Notes under the pieces: model-generated | Told to the model about the DNA's origin: nothing | Seen by the model: only the letters and a program-made list of their open reading frames with translations | Databases searched by the model: none | Shown: positions 8,630 through 14,534 of the stretch, in pieces | Numbering within the stretch: the stretch's first letter is position 1 | How the letters are laid out: the number at the start of each line of letters is the position of its first letter | Made by a program: the position numbers and the translations under genes | DNA from: a candidate division CSSED10-310 bacterium | GTDB lineage: Bacteria > CSSED10-310 > JAFGJC01 | Assembly (NCBI GenBank): GCA_016929305.1 | Contig: JAFGJC010000473.1 | Coordinates: 1 to 23,967, forward strand | DNA: 23,967 nucleotides | Direction of reading: 5' to 3'

Positions 8630-9762
8630 ACTTGTGTTTCGTATGCTGTGATTACCTGCTCCACCGAAATATTTTTCATACATGTGCAGTTTTGTTTGGC
8701 TGATTTGTCGGTTGACCCTGCTTTACACTTGTCGCATACGGTATCCGAATATATGAGGATATAGTCCAGACCCATCGGCAGTGTTCCTGTGAATTTCTGT
8801 GAGCCGCAAAGGATCACGGAGGGTACGCCCATTGCGGCCATAACGTGGGAGGTGCTCGAATTGAGTCCTAAATAAATGCTGGTGTACTTGGCAAGAGCAG
8901 CGACCTCGCCAAACGTCGGAAAATTCCAAATCTGAACATTCTCTGAAACCATATCCACGGTGATTTCATTCAGCAATTCCGTTTCTCCGGGTCCGCCTAA
9001 GATCAATACTTGAAACTCATCCTTGATACATTGTTCGATCAATGTCCTGAATTTCGCGACTTCCCACTGAAATTCGATTCGTGTTCCACCGGGACGGATA
9101 ACAATCAGCCTTCGATTTGGCTGTAATCCATCTAAAATCGCCTGTGTCGAATTCACATCAGATGAAGGCGGTATAATTTTGGGATCCGTGACCAAGTCCG
9201 ATATCTGAAAGATTTCCAGCAATTTCAAATGTTGAAGATATCGCAGTTCTGTATCTTCAAACATGCTTGTGTGCGTCAGCAAAAATTCATCTTGAAGACC
9301 ATATCCGATACGCAATGGTGCACCGGTCATCGCGGCAATCAATTTCAACCTGAAGTCCGGTTGAAAGCAAATTATGGTGTCGTACTGATTCTTCCGCAAT
9401 TCCCATCCTTTAACAAAAGGATTGGCTTTTTGATGCACAGCCGAAGGTGTTTCACATGCAATCCATGGCGCTTGATATATCAGGGTATGATCAATCGCTG
9501 GATGAGCGCTCAATAACGATTGCATCCAATCGCCACCCATGTAATCCATTCGAATTTCCGGAAATGCTTTTTTCAATGTCTGAATTGCTGGCAGCGTATG
9601 AATGACCTCTGGAATATTCTCCAGACATATCAACAGAACTTTTCTGGGAACCGGTGGTAATTGATGATTCCTTCTGCGCAAATGAATACCCCAAGATCCT
9701 ATCTTGTTGAGAACTGCCAGCCAGAAAGGAAGTTGTTTGCACGCTCGCGAATATTTCGTCAT
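8605..9762 (-). CDS. Glycosyltransferase family 9 (ADP-heptose:LPS heptosyltransferase-like)
   Basis: 385 residues. GT9 enzymes are GT-B-fold inner-membrane-associated transferases that add heptose or related sugars to LPS core. Evidence: VLLICLENIPEVIHTLPAI near residue 42 (the usual GD-G motif is replaced by ENIPEV), PEIRMDYMGG, the donor-side strand QVLILGGPGE, and LGLNSSTSHVMAAMGVP (298-314), which is the typical G-DSG-HLAAA-G-P block with Asp replaced by Asn. A Cys cluster at 343, 346, 359 and 361, ending in CTCMKNISVEQV, is also common in the family. The start is supported by AGAGGA (9776-9771), 8 nt upstream. It is convergent with argS and divergent from the GT-C gene. The variant catalytic-region residues make exact heptose activity uncertain. 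Confidence 0.85.
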   Translation of the reverse strand: MTKYSRACKQLPFWLAVLNKIGSWGIHLRRRNHQLPPVPRKVLLICLENIPEVIHTLPAIQTLKKAFPEIRMDYMGGDWMQSLLSAHPAIDHTLIYQAPWIACETPSAVHQKANPFVKGWELRKNQYDTIICFQPDFRLKLIAAMTGAPLRIGYGLQDEFLLTHTSMFEDTELRYLQHLKLLEIFQISDLVTDPKIIPPSSDVNSTQAILDGLQPNRRLIVIRPGGTRIEFQWEVAKFRTLIEQCIKDEFQVLILGGPGETELLNEITVDMVSENVQIWNFPTFGEVAALAKYTSIYLGLNSSTSHVMAAMGVPSVILCGSQKFTGTLPMGLDYILIYSDTVCDKCKAGSTDKSAKQNCTCMKNISVEQVITAYETQVKTLQKED

Positions 9763-9787
9763 TCCATCATTCCTCTATTCAAACGTT

Positions 9788-9816
9788 ACTATACCCTTTG
9801 AAGAAGTGTTTGTCAG
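9788..9816 (-). promoter_or_regulatory. Promoter of the GT9 gene
   Basis: On the minus strand, CTGACA (9816-9811) and TATAGT (9793-9788) are 17 nt apart, each 5 of 6 to consensus. A start near 9781 gives a leader of about 19 nt containing the AGAGGA SD. It points away from the promoter at 9852-9880. Confidence 0.6.
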
Positions 9817-9847
9817 CACCTGTCGACTCCTGTCTGTCTCTTCGATT

Positions 9848-9860
9848 TTGTTTGAAACAA
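9848..9860. repeat. 13-bp perfect inverted repeat over a -35 box, candidate operator
   Basis: TTGTTT-G-AAACAA is a perfect inverted repeat with a single central base. It covers the -35 TTGAAA (9852-9857) of the rightward GT-C promoter, so a dimeric regulator bound here could block transcription. This is inference from position; such A/T-rich palindromes also occur by chance. Confidence 0.3.
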
Positions 9861-9880
9861 TCGCTGCATCATCATAAAAT
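9852..9880 (+). promoter_or_regulatory. Promoter of the GT-C glycosyltransferase at 9927
   Basis: TTGAAA (9852-9857) and TAAAAT (9875-9880) are exactly 17 nt apart, each 5 of 6 to consensus. A start near 9887 gives a leader of about 40 nt that includes the AGGAA SD at 9913-9917. Confidence 0.6.
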
Positions 9881-9926
9881 ACGTTATGGAGTAACGGCAT
9901 TCTTTGCTCAACAGGAATATGCGATT

Positions 9927-11543
9927 ATGAAAATATCCTCTTTTGGGAGTTGTCTGGGGTTGTCTGTCGCAGTACTGCTATTCCTTATCTTTTGTGTCTG
10001 GGGTTTCAGTTTCACACAGGATGATGCGTTCATATCATTTCGTTATGCCCGTAACATGGCATACGGCAATGGTTTGAGATTCAATCCTGGTCAAAATCCA
10101 CCTGTCGAAGGATATACAAATTTTCTATGGACTGTATTGATGACTCTGCCCTTCTGTTTGAACATTGATCCCATTCTATTTTCAAAAATTACCGGGATGA
10201 TTGCCGGAATATCATTGATTTGGCTTACTTGGGTAATAACCCGTAAGATCACAGGATCGAACGGGTTCGCGTTATTGGCCGGATTTCTTTTGTCTCTGAA
10301 TGTCACTTTCTGTCTATGGTCTGTATCCGGAATGGAAACCACTCTGTTCTCAAGTCTTATTCTAGTCATCGTATTCATGATGATTCATATCAGGACACCC
10401 CGTGTTTCAGGATTTGTTGCTGCAGCAGGATCATTGCTTTGCATTCTTACCCGGCCGGAAGGTATCTTAATCGTCATAGCCCTCGTGGTGGTTGCCTCAG
10501 TACATAATAATTTCACAAAAACCAGACATTCATTTCTAACTTCATACATCCTCTGTTTTACCTTGATATTCACGATTTACGCAGGCTGGAAATGGCTGTA
10601 TTTCGGTTCCTTAATACCCAATACTTTTTATGCCAAGGTATCGTTGAACTATGCGCAGAGGATGGAAAGCGGATATCTATATTTGAAGGGCTGGTTCCTG
10701 CATTGGGCATGGCCATTGGTTATTCTGGCTTCGGTATCACCCCTTCAAAAGAAGAACAGGCATGTAATCTTTGTTTTATATATTTTTACGGCGACAATGC
10801 TGAGTTACATTCTGTTTGTCGGCGGCGATTTCATGCATTATCACCGATTCATGGTACCGGTTATGGGACCGCTGATCATTTTAACTGCCGTCAGCATTCA
10901 AAAATTCACTGACGATTGTTTCTCAAGAATAACTTTAATCAGAAAGCTGCTGTATGTCATCATCGCAATGCTATGTGCATTTGGCTATGCAAGCTCTCAC
11001 TTGTATGCTCACTATACTCATTTCAAGAATTTCGATCCCTCAGATCCCCTTCAAGAAACCCGGCATAGGGATACGATACTTGCATACTATTTAAAAAAGA
11101 CATTTCCCGAAAATTCGACGCTTGCGATCTTCAATATCGGCCGAATCCCATACTACACGAATTACAAAACGATAGACACGCTTGGATTAACAGATCCTGT
11201 AATCGCGAGATGCCTGCGCCGTTCAGACATGTGCGGCGTGGGTGAACGCATTCTATTAATGCAACCAAATATTATCGTTCCTCAGGGACAGCTGTTGCTG
11301 GTTCAGGAAACCCATGACTGGAAAACATTTTTTTTAGGTGAGTGGAAAGGCAACCGGACCACATCCGGAATATCGTTAATATTGGATCCGGATCATTTAG
11401 ATATCAACCAGCTTGAAAAATGTCCGCATGTTGTCGATGCGTTTCATGACTGTTATGAAAGGTTTGTTGTTCAACGGGAAGGAAACACAATGGTTCTCTA
11501 CTTGGATAGCAACTACGCGAAAATCATCGACACTGAGAAATAA
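9927..11543 (+). CDS. GT-C-type membrane glycosyltransferase with DDAFISFRYARN motif
   Basis: 538 residues with about nine hydrophobic helices after an N-terminal one (11-27). The first periplasmic loop has QDDAFISFRYARN (Asp32, Asp33), then NGLRFNPG and VEGYTNFLW. This signature is shared by GT-C polytopic transferases that use polyprenyl-phosphate sugars, including mycobacterial AftB-like arabinosyltransferases; that similarity is from memory and fixes the fold, not the sugar. The C-terminal 150 residues are soluble and contain a GRIPYYTNYKTIDTLGL stretch often seen in this family. I chose ATG 9927 because AGGAA (9913-9917) is 9 nt upstream; the open frame extends to a TTG at 9798, but that part is polar, lacks an SD and lies upstream of the promoter. 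It may modify envelope glycans together with the divergent GT9 enzyme. Confidence 0.8.
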   Translation: MKISSFGSCLGLSVAVLLFLIFCVWGFSFTQDDAFISFRYARNMAYGNGLRFNPGQNPPVEGYTNFLWTVLMTLPFCLNIDPILFSKITGMIAGISLIWLTWVITRKITGSNGFALLAGFLLSLNVTFCLWSVSGMETTLFSSLILVIVFMMIHIRTPRVSGFVAAAGSLLCILTRPEGILIVIALVVVASVHNNFTKTRHSFLTSYILCFTLIFTIYAGWKWLYFGSLIPNTFYAKVSLNYAQRMESGYLYLKGWFLHWAWPLVILASVSPLQKKNRHVIFVLYIFTATMLSYILFVGGDFMHYHRFMVPVMGPLIILTAVSIQKFTDDCFSRITLIRKLLYVIIAMLCAFGYASSHLYAHYTHFKNFDPSDPLQETRHRDTILAYYLKKTFPENSTLAIFNIGRIPYYTNYKTIDTLGLTDPVIARCLRRSDMCGVGERILLMQPNIIVPQGQLLLVQETHDWKTFFLGEWKGNRTTSGISLILDPDHLDINQLEKCPHVVDAFHDCYERFVVQREGNTMVLYLDSNYAKIIDTEK

Positions 11544-11555
11544 AGCGTGTAGAAT
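11527..11555 (+). promoter_or_regulatory. Promoter of the first TonB-C-domain gene
   Basis: TCGACA (11527-11532) and TAGAAT (11550-11555) are 17 nt apart, each 5 of 6 to consensus. The -35 lies in the last codons of the upstream gene. A start near 11562 gives a 20-nt leader with the GAGGAG SD. Confidence 0.5.
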
Positions 11556-11581
11556 ATTGTTTGATTGAGGAGAAGGCTCAT

Positions 11582-12373
11582 ATGCCAAGATTTACCGCAT
11601 TGATTCTTGTTCTATCCTTTTTGTTTCTATCTTTGCCTTGCCAGTGCGAAGAGGAGATTTTAGCCAAACCCACACTCATCTTTCGATCTGAACCTCCAGC
11701 AATACCTCAATCCATAAGGCAGAGCAATGCTAGTGGAATCGCATTAATCAAAGCTCTTATCGACGATAACGGAAAGGTCATTGAAACCGAGATGATACGA
11801 TCCACTAACTATTCTGTCTTGGATAGAACGTTGAAAGACTGGGTATCTGAATGGCAGTACCTGCCAAGATTGAGAGAAGCCAGTCGAACCAGCGGATTTA
11901 CCATCATAACAATACGCTATAATATTGCCAATCAGACATTTGATGCACCCCAGCCAATTGCTCAGGCCATAGAAATTCCAGACCAGCTGGTAACTACCGA
12001 ATCCCTCTCAAGCGATCATTCCGCAACAAAGGGATTGCCATTTCCCGACCCTCCGCTGAAAATCACAAACATCCCGGTAAATATTCAAAAATTAGCGCTA
12101 AAGGGAAACACTAATCTCACGATGACGATAAATGCAAAGGGCACTGTAACTGCCATTAGTTCTCAAGATGATTTAAAACCGGAAATTTTTAAGGAATGGC
12201 TTCTTGAGACAATCTCCAAATCAAAGTGGACGTTTCCGGAAAGTGCTGTGCGTGAAAAGATTACGTTAGTTTTACCTGTCGAATATCAGACCGACCTTTG
12301 TAAAATTTCATTTGGTCACCCAATAGCTGGAGCGGATGCCAATCCTCATGTGCCCACTGAACTGCCCAAATGA
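11582..12373 (+). CDS. Exported protein with two TonB C-terminal-like domains
   Basis: 263 residues from ATG 11582, preceded by a strong SD (GAGGAGAAGG, 11567-11576). An in-frame TTG at 11561 lies upstream of the SD and is rejected. A Sec-type signal peptide (1-21, hydrophobic 6-19) indicates a periplasmic protein. Two repeats follow the TonB-C pattern (PPAIP, then a GIALIKALIDDNGKV-type strand, then W-Y-P): residues 35-114 and 155-236. In classic TonB such a domain contacts the plug of outer-membrane receptors. Here there is no N-terminal anchor or Pro-rich spanning region, and no exbB/exbD nearby, so energy transduction is unlikely; a scaffold or adaptor is more plausible. Its second repeat (ITNIPVNIQKLALKG) resembles the second repeat of the next gene (ITFIPNEIQNLDLKG), so the two are paralogues. 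Confidence 0.7.
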   Translation: MPRFTALILVLSFLFLSLPCQCEEEILAKPTLIFRSEPPAIPQSIRQSNASGIALIKALIDDNGKVIETEMIRSTNYSVLDRTLKDWVSEWQYLPRLREASRTSGFTIITIRYNIANQTFDAPQPIAQAIEIPDQLVTTESLSSDHSATKGLPFPDPPLKITNIPVNIQKLALKGNTNLTMTINAKGTVTAISSQDDLKPEIFKEWLLETISKSKWTFPESAVREKITLVLPVEYQTDLCKISFGHPIAGADANPHVPTELPK

Positions 12374-12429
12374 TTAAGTCCAAACACTTGCAAAAACGAA
12401 TAACAACTGAGAACGCTGCGATATCACAC

Positions 12430-12446
12430 GGCAATGTTGCTTTGCC
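12430..12446. repeat. Small inverted repeat over the -35 of the PEGA/TonB-C gene
   Basis: GGCAA (12430-12434) pairs with TTGCC (12442-12446) around a 7-nt loop; inside it GCAA-TG-TTGC (12431-12440) is also palindromic. A T-rich stretch follows. It could be a weak terminator for the upstream gene or an operator, because it overlaps the -35 TTGCTT (12437-12442). Evidence is thin. Confidence 0.25.
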
Positions 12447-12466
12447 TATTTTAATTTTGGTATAAT
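12437..12466 (+). promoter_or_regulatory. Extended -10 promoter, leaderless geometry, for the PEGA/TonB-C gene
   Basis: A perfect TATAAT (12461-12466) is preceded by TGG, an extended -10 element. TTGCTT (12437-12442) lies 18 nt upstream. The ATG at 12476 comes only 9 nt after the -10 box, so the transcript should begin at or 2-4 nt before the start codon, and no SD is present. Confidence 0.6.
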
Positions 12467-12475
12467 TAAAGAACT

Positions 12476-13618
12476 ATGAGAAAGATAAGCATATTGTTAA
12501 TTTTGTTATTGTTGATCGGGGGGATATCGTTTCCCCCTATAATACATGCTGAAGATGTCCAAATAGATGTCAAGACTATTCCCCAATGTTCAGAGATCCG
12601 TATCAATGGAATTCTAAAGGGTGAATGCCCGCATTCCATCATCGTGCGCATCAACACACCGATGCAGATAGAATTATTCAAAGAGGGTATCGGTTCACGG
12701 ATCTTGGATTATGTCGTCAAAGGAAATGATGTTATTTACTATGATCTGACAACAGGCAAGCGTCTGACGGAAACTGAATACAATGAATATCTTGAACGAT
12801 ATGAAGCGACTGGACACACGGAAGCTCAACCCGAAGAGACACTGCCGGATAGCAATGAATCCGAGGAAAACACCGAAGCAAGCTATACCAAACCCATGCC
12901 CAAAATTATCGAGATCCCTTCGATTCCGGATATTCCTCAAGAGCTTAATGACATGACAACCAGCGGATCTGCGGTTTACACGATATATGTGGATCACCGA
13001 GGAAGATTTCAAAAAGCTGAACCGGTGAAAGCATCCGAAGTTGATGGTCTTGATGATTATATTGTTTCATGGATCTCAAAATGGAAATTCTCACCGGCTT
13101 TAGAAAACAATTTTCCCGTGGCTGCCATGCTTGATATTAGAATTCAATATCAATTGCCTGACAAAATATTTAAAGTTCCGGATATTTCTGATGAGGAGCA
13201 TATTGCCGCAATCGCTGAACCCAAAATGGAAACACGTGTTGAAACAACGACGGAAAAAACTGAGTCGAAGTCAACGGAAGCGATTCCGGACTGTTCTGAT
13301 AAAACGAGAGTTGAATCCCGGCCGAAGATCATACAGCCGCCTAAAATCACCTTCATTCCCAACGAAATCCAGAATCTTGACCTGAAAGGTTCCGCAGTTT
13401 ACAAAGTCAGTATTGACAGTAGTGGACAAGTGAGCGATGTCAGTATTGTACAGAGTTCTGGAAACCAGGAATTGGATCAATGGTTGATACCTTTCATTAA
13501 GGATACATACTGGGAACCGGCAACAATGGAAAGCAAACCGATCGCCTGCTGGCGTAATTTGGAACTATCATTTTACACACTTGCATGCCGGTTCGATTTT
13601 GTAAACATTTTCGAGTAA
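12476..13618 (+). CDS. Exported PEGA-domain protein with two TonB C-terminal-like domains
   Basis: 380 residues. Signal peptide 1-25 (hydrophobic 5-23, ending HAE). Residues 28-90 fit a PEGA domain: a V-I-D-V-type first strand, EIRINGILKGECP (the usual IxINGxxxGxTP pattern) and IELFKEG. A Glu-rich linker follows, then two TonB-C-like domains at 147-226 (SGSAVYTIYVDHRGRF, SKWKFSPA) and 288-367 (KGSAVYKVSIDSSGQV, YWEPA), separated by a Glu/Thr/Lys-rich linker. PEGA domains are found in surface or periplasmic proteins of many bacteria. The protein is a paralogue of the upstream 263-residue protein, with PEGA added. There is no transmembrane anchor besides the signal. The mRNA appears leaderless. 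It converges on the DUF2233 gene with a 3-nt gap. The binding partner is unknown. Confidence 0.72.
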   Translation: MRKISILLILLLLIGGISFPPIIHAEDVQIDVKTIPQCSEIRINGILKGECPHSIIVRINTPMQIELFKEGIGSRILDYVVKGNDVIYYDLTTGKRLTETEYNEYLERYEATGHTEAQPEETLPDSNESEENTEASYTKPMPKIIEIPSIPDIPQELNDMTTSGSAVYTIYVDHRGRFQKAEPVKASEVDGLDDYIVSWISKWKFSPALENNFPVAAMLDIRIQYQLPDKIFKVPDISDEEHIAAIAEPKMETRVETTTEKTESKSTEAIPDCSDKTRVESRPKIIQPPKITFIPNEIQNLDLKGSAVYKVSIDSSGQVSDVSIVQSSGNQELDQWLIPFIKDTYWEPATMESKPIACWRNLELSFYTLACRFDFVNIFE

Positions 13619-13621
13619 CAA

Positions 13622-14443
13622 TTATCTGGAATATCCAAGAATCACAGCCGGAATAGTAATCTGTGTTTCAGGTATATTGACAGACAATTGGGGCAATTCT
13701 ATTGAAAGCTGCGATTGAGCTCCTCCATCAAGACTCATGGCATGCATTATATCCGCATCCAGACGCATTAAAATCTCAGCAAATTCCCAGAGGGTATATT
13801 CCCCTCGTGAAACAAAAATCAGTATTTTTCCGGATTTGCTTTCAGCAATCGCAGTGCGCCGAGCTTGATTTTCAGTACGCCTTACTCTCAGATTACCGTC
13901 ACGGTCAAATAACATCAGCGATTGAACAGCCTCCTTGTACCGTATATCTTTCTCCAAAAGTTTTTCGTTTTGCAGATCAATAATCCGAGCAGAAGGTAAG
14001 TCATCATCAATCGGATGAGCGACGAACAATCCTTTCCAGGAACCATGCAGTTTTGAACCCAGGTTCCGACCTCTGGAGAAAAGCAATCCCAGATGTCTGT
14101 AGTTTTCCGCATATAATCCGGCATTAAATACAAATACAGCGTTTTTCAGATGGCGCCATGAATTTGCTGAAAGACGGTGGCCTGACGGCAGATCTTTATA
14201 ATATCCGGTTTCAAACCGCCAGTGGTCCGGAGAAACCCTCACCGCTGCTATTATCGGCGATCCCGATCGGCAATAGTGAGAACCTTGGATTTCTGCATAT
14301 TCCATCCCTTCAGCGATAATTTTCCAGTCAATAACGATTCTTTCTGCTACGTCCAAACCCATGGCAGGATATAAAACACCAAAGCTGAACAAGAAAGAAA
14401 ATGCTGTTTTTACTAGACGTTGACAGATTGTTGCACAGTCCAT
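13622..14443 (-). CDS. Exported phosphodiester glycosidase family protein (NAGPA/DUF2233)
   Basis: 273 residues. Signal peptide 1-29 (hydrophobic 10-27, possible cleavage after AMG). The NAGPA (PF09992-type) fold marks are present: FNAGLY (106-111), RRTAIA (195-200), a strand GKILIFVSRG followed by a helix YTLWEFAEILMRLDAD, and the signature SLDGGAQSQ (Asp239, Gly240, Gly241). This family includes the mammalian enzyme that uncovers mannose-6-phosphate and bacterial exopolysaccharide-associated proteins; it cleaves phosphodiester-linked sugars. The usual Ser after LDGG is changed: the motif reads GGAQSQ rather than GGxSS. Probably periplasmic and involved in envelope glycan processing; the substrate is unknown. 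The gene is divergent from the giant secreted protein gene and appears leaderless. Confidence 0.82.
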   Translation of the reverse strand: MDCATICQRLVKTAFSFLFSFGVLYPAMGLDVAERIVIDWKIIAEGMEYAEIQGSHYCRSGSPIIAAVRVSPDHWRFETGYYKDLPSGHRLSANSWRHLKNAVFVFNAGLYAENYRHLGLLFSRGRNLGSKLHGSWKGLFVAHPIDDDLPSARIIDLQNEKLLEKDIRYKEAVQSLMLFDRDGNLRVRRTENQARRTAIAESKSGKILIFVSRGEYTLWEFAEILMRLDADIMHAMSLDGGAQSQLSIELPQLSVNIPETQITIPAVILGYSR

Positions 14444-14460
14444 AATATACTTATTATAAT
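14420..14460 (+). promoter_or_regulatory. Promoter(s) of the giant secreted protein gene
   Basis: Two overlapping readings exist. A perfect TTGACA (14420-14425) is 17 nt from TAATAT (14443-14448, 4 of 6). TGCACA (14432-14437, 4 of 6) is 17 nt from a perfect TATAAT (14455-14460). That TATAAT is half of the palindrome ATTATAAT (14453-14460), shared with the -10 of the divergent DUF2233 gene. The leader would be about 70-80 nt. Confidence 0.5.
14453..14458 (-). promoter_or_regulatory. -10 box of the DUF2233 gene, leaderless geometry
   Basis: TATAAT on the minus strand (14458-14453) ends exactly 9 nt before the ATG at 14443, the same spacing as at 12461-12476, and no SD is seen. The -35 is unclear: the closest match is ATGACA (14484-14479) at a long 20-nt spacing. 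Confidence 0.5.
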
Positions 14461-14534
14461 AGGAATATGTTGGGTGTTTGTCATCTTTTTGACATATAAC
14501 TTTTATCCGAAACGGACTGGGGAGGTTTGGTGTA

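Noticed and set aside
9798..9926. N-terminal extension of the GT-C protein from a TTG
   Set aside because: It would start upstream of the predicted promoter, has no SD, and the natural hydrophobic start follows ATG 9927, which has AGGAA upstream.
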